Notes under the pieces: generated by a model
The model's database searches: none
What the model was told of the DNA's origin: nothing
What the model saw: the letters and a program-made list of their open reading frames with translations, nothing else
Shown: piece by piece, positions 26,710 to 35,829 of the stretch
Layout: each line of letters opens with the position of its first letter
Numbering within the stretch: the first letter of the stretch is position 1
Origin: Bacteroidota bacterium
GTDB taxonomy: Bacteria; Bacteroidota; Bacteroidia; Flavobacteriales; Flavobacteriaceae
DNA length: 64,000 nucleotides
Assembly (NCBI GenBank): GCA_027592025.1
Contig: JAQCIQ010000001.1
Coordinates: forward strand, 62,001 to 126,000
Direction: 5' to 3'
Position numbers and translations under genes: made by a program

Positions 26710-28102
26710 TCAGCCCTCAAAACAAACTACTGTAGCCTCCTCAGTCTCATTGGAAGGAGTTGGATTGCATACTGGAAATACGGTGAAAATCACTTTTGCT
26801 CCTGCACCTGAAAACACAGGTTATGTGTTTCGACGTGTCGATTTGAAAGGCAATCCTCTAATCGAAGCCAATGCTTTATTTGTAACAAGCACACAACGAG
26901 GTACTTGTCTTGAAAAAGAAGGTGTAAAAATTCAAACTTGCGAACACGTTCTCGCAGCTCTGGTAGGACTGGAAATTGACAATGCTTTTATTGAATTGAA
27001 CAACTCTGAGCCACCAATATTGGATGGATCCTCCAAATTTTTTGTTGAGGCGCTCGAGTCTGTTGGAAAAGTAGAGTTGGAGGCCGACAGAGACGAGTAC
27101 GTGGTTAGAGAGGTTATTAGTTTTAAAGATGAGGAAACGGGCAGCGAGATGACCATATTCCCATCGGATGAGTATCAAATCAGCACCATGGTAGATTTTG
27201 GAACTAAAGTTTTAGGAACTCAAAATGCGAGTTTGGAGAGCCTTTCTAATTTTAAAACTGAAATAGCTGATGCCAGGACGTTTTCTTTTCTGCACGAATT
27301 GGAAGCTTTGTTAGAAAACGGTTTGATCAAAGGCGGCGATTTGAATAACGCCATTGTTTACGTCGACAAAGAACCTACTGAAGAGACCATGAATAAGTTG
27401 AAAATGGCTTTTGGCAAGGACAAACTGTCGGTCAAGCCCAATGGTATTTTGGATAATCTGACTCTTCATTATCCTAATGAAGCAGCACGTCACAAACTTC
27501 TGGACGTAATCGGAGACCTCGCTCTGGTCGGAGTGAGACTTAGAGGAAAGGTCATTGCAGAAAAGCCTGGGCATTATGTGAACACCGAGTTCGCGAAAAA
27601 AATATCTAAATACATTAAAATGGAGCGTCGCAACAGTATGCCAATTATTGACTGGGCCAAAGAGCCAGTTATGGATACCATTAAAATAATGAGCATTTTG
27701 CCTCATCGGCCTCCCTTTTTGTTGGTCGATAAGATCTTGGAGATCTCGAAAACTCATGTCGTTGGAGCAAAGGCAGTGACTATGAATGAGCCGTTTTTTC
27801 AGGGTCATTTCCCCGGAGCTCCTGTAATGCCTGGAGTTTTAATTGTTGAGGCTATGGCCCAATCCGGAGGGATACTAGTTTTAAGTACAGTTCCGGATCC
27901 TGAAAATTATTTGACTTTTTTCATGAAAATTGACAATGTCAAATTCAAAAAAAAGGTACTGCCAGGAGATATGCTAGTGTTCAAATGTGAACTAATAGGT
28001 GCCTTCAGAAGAGGCATTTGCCATATGCAGTGTCATGCTTATTCCAATGGTGTATTGTGTGCTGATGCTGAATTAATGGCTCAGATAACTAAAGTTAAAT
28101 AA
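26702..28102 (+). CDS. lpxC-fabZ: Bifunctional LpxC-FabZ (UDP-3-O-acyl-GlcNAc deacetylase / 3-hydroxyacyl-ACP dehydratase)
   Basis: Two enzymes are fused, as is usual in Bacteroidota. Residues about 1-310 are LpxC, the zinc deacetylase that commits UDP-GlcNAc to lipid A. Its motifs are CEHVLAAL with the first zinc His, SEPPILDGSSKFF, and HKLLDVIGDLALVG with the second His and the Asp. Residues about 318-466 are FabZ, the dehydratase of fatty-acid elongation: LPHRPPFLLVDKI opens it, and the catalytic His is in GHFPGAPVMPGVLIVEAMAQ. The fusion sets the two uses of 3-hydroxyacyl-ACP, lipid A and chain elongation, at one ratio. It overlaps lpxD and sits 2 bases ahead of lpxA. Confidence 0.95.
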   Translation: MNNQPSKQTTVASSVSLEGVGLHTGNTVKITFAPAPENTGYVFRRVDLKGNPLIEANALFVTSTQRGTCLEKEGVKIQTCEHVLAALVGLEIDNAFIELNNSEPPILDGSSKFFVEALESVGKVELEADRDEYVVREVISFKDEETGSEMTIFPSDEYQISTMVDFGTKVLGTQNASLESLSNFKTEIADARTFSFLHELEALLENGLIKGGDLNNAIVYVDKEPTEETMNKLKMAFGKDKLSVKPNGILDNLTLHYPNEAARHKLLDVIGDLALVGVRLRGKVIAEKPGHYVNTEFAKKISKYIKMERRNSMPIIDWAKEPVMDTIKIMSILPHRPPFLLVDKILEISKTHVVGAKAVTMNEPFFQGHFPGAPVMPGVLIVEAMAQSGGILVLSTVPDPENYLTFFMKIDNVKFKKKVLPGDMLVFKCELIGAFRRGICHMQCHAYSNGVLCADAELMAQITKVK

Positions 28103-28104
28103 TT

Positions 28105-28890
28105 ATGAATCAGCCACTAGCGTATGTGCATCCAGGTGCAAAAATAGCAAAGAATGTAGTGATCGAACCTTTCGCTACCATTGACAACAACGTAGAAATT
28201 GGCGAAGGAACGTGGATCGGACCCAATGTCACCATCATGGAAGGTGCTCGAATTGGCAAGAATTGCAGTATTTTTCCAGGAGCTGTTATTTCTGGCGTGC
28301 CACAAGATTTAAAGTTCAACGGAGAAGACACTACTGTGGTTATAGGAGACAATGTGACCATACGCGAGTGCGTTACTATCAACAGAGGTACAGCCGATAG
28401 GGGCAAAACAGTTATTGGCGACAATTGCTTGATTATGGCTTATTGTCATATCGCTCATGATTGTTTTGTGGGTAAAAATTGTATTTTCTCCAATAATAGC
28501 ACTTTAGCAGGACACATCACGGTTGGCGATTATGTTGTTTTGGCTGGGATGGTTGCTGTTCATCAATTTTGTTCAATTGGAAACCACGCCTTTGTTACAG
28601 GAGGATCGCTCGTTCGGAAGGACGTGCCTCCTTTTGTTAAAGCAGCTCGTGAGCCTTTGTCCTACGTCGGAATCAATTCAGTCGGTCTGAGACGACGTGG
28701 TTACACAACAGCCAAGATTACTGAAATACAGAGCATTTATCGCATATTGTATCAAAAAAACTTTAACAACTCTCAAGCAGCGTCAATTATCGAAGCGGAA
28801 ATGGAAGCTACTGGAGAAAGAGATGAAATATTGCAATTCATTCGCAACTCCCACAGAGGAATTATGAAAGGATACATCAAATCAAACTAA
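28105..28890 (+). CDS. lpxA: UDP-N-acetylglucosamine acyltransferase LpxA
   Basis: LpxA transfers 3-hydroxyacyl from ACP to the 3-OH of UDP-GlcNAc, the first lipid A step. The beta-helix is built of hexapeptide repeats from about residue 7. The catalytic His lies in MAYCHIAHDCFVG (about residue 120), and the region HQFCSIGNHAFVTGGSLVRKDVPPF is family-specific. At 261 residues it is standard, ending in a helical C-terminal part. It lies between lpxC-fabZ (2-base gap) and efp (9-base gap) on one transcript. Confidence 0.95.
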   Translation: MNQPLAYVHPGAKIAKNVVIEPFATIDNNVEIGEGTWIGPNVTIMEGARIGKNCSIFPGAVISGVPQDLKFNGEDTTVVIGDNVTIRECVTINRGTADRGKTVIGDNCLIMAYCHIAHDCFVGKNCIFSNNSTLAGHITVGDYVVLAGMVAVHQFCSIGNHAFVTGGSLVRKDVPPFVKAAREPLSYVGINSVGLRRRGYTTAKITEIQSIYRILYQKNFNNSQAASIIEAEMEATGERDEILQFIRNSHRGIMKGYIKSN

Positions 28891-28899
28891 AACAAAACA

Positions 28900-29466
28900 A
28901 TGGCTAGTACTGCTGATATTCGAAATGGATTGTGCATCAAATACAATCATGATATTTTTAAAGTTATTGAGTTTCTTCATGTCAAACCAGGAAAGGGTCC
29001 GGCTTTTGTGCGCACGAAACTGAAGAGTGTTACCACTGGAAAAGTAATAGACAATACATTCTCGGCAGGACATAAGATCGAAGAAGTCCGCGTAGAGACG
29101 CATCGTTTCCAATATTTGTACCCTGAGGGAGATAAATTTCACTTCATGAACGTTGAGGATTATACGCAGATCATACTTAATAAAACAGCAATCGATTCTC
29201 CAGACCTATTGAAAGAAGGAGAAGTAGTGACCGTTCTTATCAATTCTGAAGACAACATGCCTTTATCAGTAGACATGCCTGCAAGTGTAATCCTTGAGGT
29301 GATTTCTACCGAACCCGGAGTAAAAGGCAACACAGCCACGAATGCTTTAAAACCCGCGACAGTCGAAACTGGAGCGATTGTAATGGTGCCTCTGTTTGTC
29401 AATGAGGGCGATAAGATCAAAATAGAAACGGAAAAAGGAACTTACAAAGAACGCGTTAAGGAATAA
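28900..29466 (+). CDS. efp: Translation elongation factor P
   Basis: EF-P relieves ribosome stalling at consecutive prolines. The three-domain protein of 188 residues has the conserved loop HVKPGKGPAFVRTKLK, in which a Lys at the tip (about residue 34) is the position modified in many bacteria. The C-terminal domain ends GDKIKIETEKGTYKERVKE, normal for the family. The modification enzyme cannot be inferred from this window. It sits inside the lipid A operon between lpxA and the second lpxD-like gene, an order conserved in many Bacteroidota. Confidence 0.95.
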   Translation: MASTADIRNGLCIKYNHDIFKVIEFLHVKPGKGPAFVRTKLKSVTTGKVIDNTFSAGHKIEEVRVETHRFQYLYPEGDKFHFMNVEDYTQIILNKTAIDSPDLLKEGEVVTVLINSEDNMPLSVDMPASVILEVISTEPGVKGNTATNALKPATVETGAIVMVPLFVNEGDKIKIETEKGTYKERVKE

Positions 29467-29467
29467 C

Positions 29468-30394
29468 ATGGACTTTCCTCAACCCCTCAAGCTTTCTGAA
29501 GTAGCAGGTATTCTCAAGTGTCAACTTGTTGGCGATGCCGACATGCTGGTCTATGGCATGAATGAAATACATGTGGTGCGTCAGGGCGACATAGTTTTTG
29601 TCGATCACCCAAAATATTATGACAAGGCTCTGGAGTCAGCGGCATCAATTGTACTGATTAACAAAGCGGTCAATTGCCCTGAGGGCAAAGGATTGTTGAT
29701 TTCTGAGGATCCTTTCCGCGACTTCAATAAGCTAACCAATCATTTCAAACCGTTCTATCTCTCCAGAGATTTGATTCATCCGTCTGCTCAAATTGGTGAA
29801 AACACTCAAATTGCTCCGAATGTTTCCATTGGTGCCAATGTAAACATTGGTAAAAACACCATCATTCACCCAAACGTTACCATTTACAATGATTCTCAGA
29901 TTGGCCATAATGTGATTATTCATGCAGGTACGGTTATTGGGGCCGATGCATTTTATTATAAAAACAGGCCTACTGGTTACGACCAATTGAAGTCGAGTGG
30001 AAGAGTGGTCATAGGCGACAACGTTCATATTGGTGCCCTATGTGCCATTGATCGAGGAGTTAGTGGCGATACAACGGTTATGGCGGGGTCGAAATTAGAC
30101 AACCACATTCAGGTAGGGCACGATACTGTTCTAGGGCTGAATTGTTTGATTGCTGCACATACGGCCATTGCTGGCTGTGTTGTGGTAGGGTCAAATGTCA
30201 AAATATGGGGACAAGTTGCAGTGAGCAGCGGCCTAACGATTGGAGATCACGCCGAAGTTTTGGGCAAATCAGGCGTAAGCCGATCGATTGAAGGTCATCA
30301 GAGATATTGGGGAACACCAGCAGTTCCTTTCAATGACTACATCAGAGACCTTGTTGCTGTCAAGAATTTGATTAAAGAAAACCGAAAGAAATAA
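29468..30394 (+). CDS. Second LpxD-like acyltransferase
   Basis: A 308-residue paralogue of the LpxD 15 genes' worth upstream in the same operon. It has a shorter N-terminal domain (GDIVFVDHPKYYDKAL replaces LTFLSNPKYAQY) and a hexapeptide beta-helix from about residue 100. GADAFYYKNRP stands where LpxD has GADGFGF, and a His corresponding to the catalytic one is kept in IQVGHDTVLG. The changed substrate loop suggests a different acceptor or acyl donor. Such a paralogue next to efp and sucD is common in Bacteroidota; its function is, as far as I know, not settled. It is 1 base downstream of efp. Confidence 0.8.
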   Translation: MDFPQPLKLSEVAGILKCQLVGDADMLVYGMNEIHVVRQGDIVFVDHPKYYDKALESAASIVLINKAVNCPEGKGLLISEDPFRDFNKLTNHFKPFYLSRDLIHPSAQIGENTQIAPNVSIGANVNIGKNTIIHPNVTIYNDSQIGHNVIIHAGTVIGADAFYYKNRPTGYDQLKSSGRVVIGDNVHIGALCAIDRGVSGDTTVMAGSKLDNHIQVGHDTVLGLNCLIAAHTAIAGCVVVGSNVKIWGQVAVSSGLTIGDHAEVLGKSGVSRSIEGHQRYWGTPAVPFNDYIRDLVAVKNLIKENRKK

Positions 30395-30429
30395 TTAGGA
30401 TTCGTTGGTAAACAAAGATTTCTATTGCT

Positions 30430-30458
30430 TTGGTTTGCCTTGAAATAAACTAAATTTG
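30430..30458 (+). promoter_or_regulatory. Promoter of sucD
   Basis: TTG at 30430-30432, an 18-base spacer and TAAATTTG at 30451-30458 lie ahead of the sucD ATG at 30478. This separates sucD from the lipid A operon. Confidence 0.5.
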
Positions 30459-30477
30459 AATTTTAAAATATAAAGGA

Positions 30478-31350
30478 ATGAGTGTACTTGTGAATAAATA
30501 TTCTAGAATTATTGTTCAAGGATTTACTGGTAGTGAGGGGTCGTTTCATTCGACTCAGATGATTGAATATGGCACCAACATCGTTGGAGGTGTAACTCCT
30601 GGCAAGGGAGGACAAACCCACTTAGACCGACCGATATTTGACACTGTTGAAAAAGCTGTAAAAGCGACTAAAGCCAATACATCAATTATTTTTGTGCCAC
30701 CAGCATTTGCGGCTGACGCGATCATGGAGTCTGCTGATGCCGGGATTGATGTCATTATCACTATTACAGAAGGAATTCCTGTGGCGGACATGATTAAAGT
30801 CAAAGCCTACATCAATAATAAGTCTTGCAGGCTGATTGGACCAAATTGCCCCGGAGTCATTACTCCCAATGAGGCCAAAGTTGGCATCATGCCTGGTTTC
30901 GTTTTCAAAAAGGGCAGAGTAGGAGTAGTTTCCAAGTCAGGAACCTTGACGTACGAAGCTGCAGATCAAGTAGTTAAACAGGGGTTGGGTATTTCTACAG
31001 CCATTGGGATTGGAGGAGATTCCATAATTGGAACAACGACTAAAGAAGCTTTAGAAATGCTGATCCAAGACCCTGAAACTGATTGTGTAGTGATGATTGG
31101 TGAAATTGGAGGTCAATTAGAAATCGATGCGGCCAAGTGGTATCAATCGAGTGGAAGCACTAAACCTGTAGTAGGTTTTATTGCAGGAGAGACTGCTCCG
31201 GCAGGGAGAACTATGGGTCACGCTGGCGCAATTGTAGGCGGTAGCGATGACACTGCGCAAGCCAAAAAATTGATGATGAGAAAATGTGGCATGACTGTCG
31301 TTGATTCTCCAGCCGAAATTGGCTTAATGGTAAAAAAGGTGTTAGCTTAA
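30478..31350 (+). CDS. sucD: Succinate-CoA ligase, alpha subunit
   Basis: The CoA-binding subunit of succinyl-CoA synthetase in the TCA cycle. The N-terminal Rossmann part has VQGFTGSEGSFHS and GGVTPGKGGQTHLD; FKKGRVGVVSKSGTLTYEA follows. The phosphohistidine lies in TMGHAGAIVGGSDDTAQAK. At 290 residues it is full length. The beta subunit gene sucC is not in the window, so the two are unlinked here, as in many Bacteroidota. Confidence 0.95.
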   Translation: MSVLVNKYSRIIVQGFTGSEGSFHSTQMIEYGTNIVGGVTPGKGGQTHLDRPIFDTVEKAVKATKANTSIIFVPPAFAADAIMESADAGIDVIITITEGIPVADMIKVKAYINNKSCRLIGPNCPGVITPNEAKVGIMPGFVFKKGRVGVVSKSGTLTYEAADQVVKQGLGISTAIGIGGDSIIGTTTKEALEMLIQDPETDCVVMIGEIGGQLEIDAAKWYQSSGSTKPVVGFIAGETAPAGRTMGHAGAIVGGSDDTAQAKKLMMRKCGMTVVDSPAEIGLMVKKVLA

Positions 31351-31373
31351 ATTACAATTTAATACAACTGATT

Positions 31374-32120
31374 ATGGGACAATTAACTGGAAAGACGGCC
31401 ATCATAACTGGGGCGTCACGTGGTATTGGTAAAGGAATAGCGGAGGTTTTTGCTGCCGAAGGTGCCAATGTGGCCTTTACCTTCAGCAGTTCAGAAGAAG
31501 CTGCCAAAATGCTGGAAGCCGAACTTGGAAAATTTGGTGTTAAAGCCAAGGGTTACAAAAGTGATGCGGCTGACTTCGAGCAGGCGCAAACCCTCGTGGC
31601 AGAAGTGTTGAACGACTTTGGCGGTATAGACATCCTTATCAACAATGCTGGTATTACCAAAGACAACCTTCTCATGCGCATGAGTGAAGCTGATTTTGAT
31701 AGTGTTATAGAGGTCAATCTCAAGTCAGTTTTTAACATGACTAAAGCCGTACAGACCACATTTCTCAAGCAACGTTCAGGTTCAATTGTCAACATGAGTT
31801 CGGTTGTAGGAGTGAAAGGAAACGCTGGACAAACCAATTACGCTGCCTCCAAAGCAGGTATCATTGGATTTTCCAAGTCAGTAGCCCTCGAATTGGGATC
31901 TCGAAATATTCGATGCAACGTTATTGCTCCCGGGTTTATTGAAACTGAAATGACCGCCAAATTGGACGAAAATACAGTCAAAGAGTGGAGAAATGGCATA
32001 CCATTGAAAAGAGGAGGAACACCAAAGGACATTGCCGATGCCTGTGTTTTTCTGAGTTCGGACCAATCCTCCTACATCACAGGTCAAGTGCTACATGTCA
32101 ATGGTGGCATGTTGACATAA
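31374..32120 (+). CDS. fabG: 3-oxoacyl-ACP reductase FabG
   Basis: An SDR enzyme of 248 residues that reduces 3-oxoacyl-ACP with NADPH in fatty-acid elongation. The cofactor motif TGASRGIGKGIAE is at about residues 12-24, NNAG at about 88-91, and the catalytic Ser-Tyr-Lys are in NMSSVVGVKGNAGQTNYAASKAG. IRCNVIAPGFIETEMT and YITGQVLHVNGGM are typical of true FabG. It follows sucD by 23 bases and precedes the VWA membrane protein by 18. Confidence 0.93.
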   Translation: MGQLTGKTAIITGASRGIGKGIAEVFAAEGANVAFTFSSSEEAAKMLEAELGKFGVKAKGYKSDAADFEQAQTLVAEVLNDFGGIDILINNAGITKDNLLMRMSEADFDSVIEVNLKSVFNMTKAVQTTFLKQRSGSIVNMSSVVGVKGNAGQTNYAASKAGIIGFSKSVALELGSRNIRCNVIAPGFIETEMTAKLDENTVKEWRNGIPLKRGGTPKDIADACVFLSSDQSSYITGQVLHVNGGMLT

Positions 32121-32138
32121 ACATTAACTTTCATTATC

Positions 32139-34163
32139 GTGTCCATTTCTACCATCCTGTGGCTTTTAATTTTCATACTGGTTGGGGTCTCTGTTGGATA
32201 TTTTCAATACCTCTACAAGAAATCTAAGACGACTTTAAATTTCGCTTTAGCTCTTTTCAGGTCGGCTAGTGTTGGGGTTATTCTGTTGTTATTATTTAAT
32301 CTCAGTTTGACTCAATCAGAACCATATTTATCTAAATACCAACTCAATATAATTGCAGATAATTCTCAGTCAATTAGATTTTTAAATCAAGACTCTCTTT
32401 TGCTCAGTTCAGTTGATTATTTAAAAAACCAAACGGCAATTAAGGAAAGGTTCGATGTTAGATTTTACACGATTGGAGAACAGTTGAAACGAAGTGACTC
32501 CATCGATTTTAGTGATAAGTTGACCAACTTGTCAGAAGCCATAAAGGCGATGAATGAGATTAATAGCCAAGAAATGGTCACCATTTTGCTATCCGATGGA
32601 AATCAAAACTATGGAACAAAAGCTCATTTTGAGGCAGATAGTTTGAGTCAAGTAGTTTTTCCGGTGGTCTACGGCTCTTCGATTTCCCCGTTTGATTTGA
32701 GTATCGAAACCGTTCAGCACAATCCATATGCCTTTAGCGGCAATCAGTCCGAGATTGAGGTGGTGGTTCACTCGAGTGAAAATACTGATCGAAATGTAAT
32801 TTTAAAGGCAATAGTTGACAACAAAGTAGTATCACAAAATAGCGTGTCTTTTAGGGATCGTAAAAGTCAGATGGTAAAAATGATTATACCTCCTTCTAAA
32901 CCTGGTATAAATCGCTATAAAGTGAGCATTGAATCTGGAATTAAGGAGAAAAGTTTGTCCAATAACCAGTTTGATTTTGATATTGAAACAATTGATGAGT
33001 CCAGTAAGGTGGCTATCGTCAGTAGGATTGTTCACCCCGACATTGGAGTGTTTGTAAAAGCGATTAACGCTTTGGAGTCGAGTAGCGCTGTTGTGCTAAC
33101 TCCTTCTGAGTTTATGGCACAAAAGGATCAATTTCAGACAGCCTTAATTTACCAGCCAAATCAAGCATTTTCTGAAATAGCGCAATGGATACAGCGAACA
33201 GGATTTCAGGCGGCCTGGATCATAGGGTCTGAAACTGACAGCAAGTGGGTCAATCAATCGCAAAATTGGTTCCAACTCGATTCAACAACCGAATCTGAAT
33301 TATACGATTTGGCGTACAACCCAGATTTTAATTTGTTTACTATTGAATCGTTTGATTTTTCGGCTTGGCCGCCAATAGAAGCTAGTTTCGGCTCAGTTGC
33401 ATTCAAGGTTCCAAACACACCATTGTTCTTTAAAAAATATAGGGGAATTGTTCTAAAGGAAGATCCGATCTGGACTATGTTTGAGTCAAATGGTATTAAA
33501 GGATCGCTTATCAGAGGAGAAAACTTTTGGCGATGGAGGGCACAGACCTATTTGAACACTGGAAACTTCGAGGCCTTTGATGCGCTTATCGGGCAAGTGA
33601 TCAGGTCACTTTCCAATGCAGTCAACCGCGACCAACTTCAGTTGACTTATCGAACCATATATAATGAAACCGATAATAAAGAAATTAATGCACTGTGGTT
33701 GAATGACAATTTGGAAAACAATCCAGATGAAGTTTTAGAAATTCAGATTAAAAACAATATTACGGGTCTTTCTGAATCAAGAAACATGGTATTCCAATCG
33801 GGTAGATATCGGATCTCATTGGATGACTTGGACGAGGGCAATTACACTTTTAATGTGCAGGTCAACGGGATTTTAAAAAAAGAGGGTCGTTTCGAAATTT
33901 TGAACCGAAAAGTTGAAGAACACCAACTATCTGCCAATTTTGAGGACATGAATTTATTGGCCACCGCATCGGGAGGACAGTTATTTACACCAGAGGATCT
34001 TGAGGAGTTGGTTCAAATGATTACAAAATCTGACCGATATCGACCTGTGGAAAAGGTTAGTCAAAAAGTCGTACCTTTACTCACTATTTGGTGGTTTCTT
34101 GCCATCTTAAGTACAACCATAGCAGTAGAATGGTTTGTAAGAAAATACAACGGATTGCTTTAA
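32139..34163 (+). CDS. Membrane-anchored VWA-like protein
   Basis: A 674-residue protein starting with GTG at 32139. Two membrane helices (about residues 5-22 and 33-52) are followed by a von Willebrand A-like domain whose metal-site (MIDAS) motif reads ADNSQS (D-x-S-x-S). It includes TILLSDGNQNYG as the second acidic strand. A long beta-rich periplasmic part leads to a last helix near residues 645-662 and a short cytoplasmic tail (VRKYNGLL). The layout resembles Bacteroidota batA/batB-like envelope proteins, but no MoxR ATPase or other bat genes are nearby. The next gene encodes an SPFH protein 17 bases on, so a joint membrane role is possible. Function unknown. Confidence 0.7.
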   Translation: MSISTILWLLIFILVGVSVGYFQYLYKKSKTTLNFALALFRSASVGVILLLLFNLSLTQSEPYLSKYQLNIIADNSQSIRFLNQDSLLLSSVDYLKNQTAIKERFDVRFYTIGEQLKRSDSIDFSDKLTNLSEAIKAMNEINSQEMVTILLSDGNQNYGTKAHFEADSLSQVVFPVVYGSSISPFDLSIETVQHNPYAFSGNQSEIEVVVHSSENTDRNVILKAIVDNKVVSQNSVSFRDRKSQMVKMIIPPSKPGINRYKVSIESGIKEKSLSNNQFDFDIETIDESSKVAIVSRIVHPDIGVFVKAINALESSSAVVLTPSEFMAQKDQFQTALIYQPNQAFSEIAQWIQRTGFQAAWIIGSETDSKWVNQSQNWFQLDSTTESELYDLAYNPDFNLFTIESFDFSAWPPIEASFGSVAFKVPNTPLFFKKYRGIVLKEDPIWTMFESNGIKGSLIRGENFWRWRAQTYLNTGNFEAFDALIGQVIRSLSNAVNRDQLQLTYRTIYNETDNKEINALWLNDNLENNPDEVLEIQIKNNITGLSESRNMVFQSGRYRISLDDLDEGNYTFNVQVNGILKKEGRFEILNRKVEEHQLSANFEDMNLLATASGGQLFTPEDLEELVQMITKSDRYRPVEKVSQKVVPLLTIWWFLAILSTTIAVEWFVRKYNGLL

Positions 34164-34180
34164 CTAAATTTACTTTTATC

Positions 34181-34996
34181 ATGGAAAAATTACCAAAAAT
34201 AGGACTGCCTTTAATTTTTACAGTCATTGTCTTGATCATTTTGATTTCAAAGTCTGTTCTGACCATTGACTCGGGTCAAGCCGGGGTTTTGTATCGAACC
34301 TTCGGAGGAGGTGTTGTTGTAGATGAGCCGCCTTTGGGAGAAGGATTTCAAATTATAGCGCCCTGGAATAGGGTTTTTGTTTATGAGGTCCGCCAACAGG
34401 AGGTTTTTGAGCAAATGAATGTGCTGTCATCCAATGGATTAGACATTAAACTGGACGCTTCTGCTTGGTTTCAGCCCATTTACAACGACTTAGGAAAATT
34501 GCATCAAGAGAAGAGTGACCAATACAAGCAACGAGTCTTGTTGCCTGCGATACGATCAGCGGCCAGAAGTGTGGTTGGACGCTACACTCCAGAACAACTC
34601 TATTCGAGTAAGAGGGATGCTATTCAAGCTGAGATTTTTGAAGAAACTAAGACCATTGTTGAGCCACAATACATTCAATTGAATGATGTTTTGGTGAGAG
34701 ATGTGACCCTACCGTCAACCATTAAGGATGCTATTGAGCGGAAACTTCGCCAAGAACAGGAATCTTTAGAGTATGAGTTCCGTTTGGAAAAGGCTTCTAA
34801 AGAGGCTCAGAGACAAATCATTGAGGCGCAAGGAAAGGCAGATGCGAACAAGTTGCTAAGTGCTTCTCTGACGGATAAAATTTTGCAAGACAAGGGTATA
34901 GAAGCCACGTTGAAGCTTGCCGAATCTCCTAATGCTAAAGTCGTTGTCATTGGATCTGGAAAAGACGGTATGCCCATCATTCTGGGAAATCAGTAA
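34181..34996 (+). CDS. Prohibitin / SPFH-domain membrane protein
   Basis: A 271-residue band-7 protein. One N-terminal membrane segment (about residues 8-25) is followed by the SPFH domain (SGQAGVLYRTFGGGVV, PLGEGFQIIAPWNRVFVYEVRQQE) and then a charged coiled coil (about 180-225, RKLRQEQESLEYEFRLEKASKEA). Prohibitin-like proteins assemble into large ring or cage complexes that organise membranes and hold proteases such as FtsH. The ATG at 34181 is chosen because it directly precedes the membrane segment; an upstream frame opening at 34088 overlaps the VWA gene. It probably shares the VWA gene's transcript. Confidence 0.88.
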   Translation: MEKLPKIGLPLIFTVIVLIILISKSVLTIDSGQAGVLYRTFGGGVVVDEPPLGEGFQIIAPWNRVFVYEVRQQEVFEQMNVLSSNGLDIKLDASAWFQPIYNDLGKLHQEKSDQYKQRVLLPAIRSAARSVVGRYTPEQLYSSKRDAIQAEIFEETKTIVEPQYIQLNDVLVRDVTLPSTIKDAIERKLRQEQESLEYEFRLEKASKEAQRQIIEAQGKADANKLLSASLTDKILQDKGIEATLKLAESPNAKVVVIGSGKDGMPIILGNQ

Positions 34997-35031
34997 CAAG
35001 TAACGTTTTATAACCTAAAGTTTATTCGAGT

Positions 35032-35826
35032 ATGGGTGCTAGTCACCGAGCCTTTTATTTGGTCAAAATCAGTTTTTTGGGCCATAACTATCATGGTTGG
35101 CAAAAGCAACCCTACTTGAGAACTTTGCATGATGTAATTAACAAGACCATCAAGTATGTTTTTGACGACGGGGTTGTTTTCAAAATACTAGGCGCAAGCC
35201 GAACCGATGCACAGGTCTCTGCGCAAGATTCGGCTTTCGAATTGTTTTTATCGGAACCTTTATCGGACGAAAGATGTTTTTTGGATGACTTAAATAGGAA
35301 TTTGCCTCAAGATATTCGTTGCACATCAATAAGCCCTGTTTCAAAAGACTTTAATATCATCCAAGATTCAACCTCGAAGTCTTACAGATATTACTTTGCC
35401 TTTGGAGAAAAGAGTCATCCTTTCTCTGCACCGCTCATCACTACTTTCCTAGGACCCCTGGACTTGAAATTGATGAAACAAGGCGCCAAGTTGTTTCAAG
35501 GCACGCACTGTTTTCGGTCTTATTGTTACAAGCCAAAACCAGATTCACAATACACTAGAACCATTACCCATTGTAAAATAGAGACCAACCAACGGTTGAA
35601 GGCTAATTTCTTCCCAGAAAAGACTTACGTCTTCGAAGTCGAAGGTAAAGGATTTTTACGGCATCAAGTTAGGCTAATGATGGGAGCCTTGGTGAGGTTA
35701 GGGAAAGGGGAGAGGACCCTAGAAGACATCAAAATGAGCCTTTTTGACGACTATCCATACAACGAAACCTTTGTTGTGCCTGCAACAGGTCTCGTTTTAG
35801 AGTCAACTGAATTTAAAACCCTATGA
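35032..35826 (+). CDS. TruA-like tRNA pseudouridine synthase (divergent)
   Basis: A 264-residue protein of the TruA family, which isomerises uridine to pseudouridine in tRNA. The catalytic Asp is kept in GASRTDAQVSAQ, but the usual motif GRTDAGVHA is altered after the Asp. GHNYHGWQKQP near the N-terminus and RHQVRLMMGALVRLGKG near the C-terminus are typical TruA elements. Flavobacteriia carry such a divergent relative next to a standard truA elsewhere in the genome, so positions 38-40 of tRNA may not be its target. It precedes a DUF2461 gene by 3 bases. Confidence 0.8.
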   Translation: MGASHRAFYLVKISFLGHNYHGWQKQPYLRTLHDVINKTIKYVFDDGVVFKILGASRTDAQVSAQDSAFELFLSEPLSDERCFLDDLNRNLPQDIRCTSISPVSKDFNIIQDSTSKSYRYYFAFGEKSHPFSAPLITTFLGPLDLKLMKQGAKLFQGTHCFRSYCYKPKPDSQYTRTITHCKIETNQRLKANFFPEKTYVFEVEGKGFLRHQVRLMMGALVRLGKGERTLEDIKMSLFDDYPYNETFVVPATGLVLESTEFKTL

Positions 35827-35829
35827 GAC

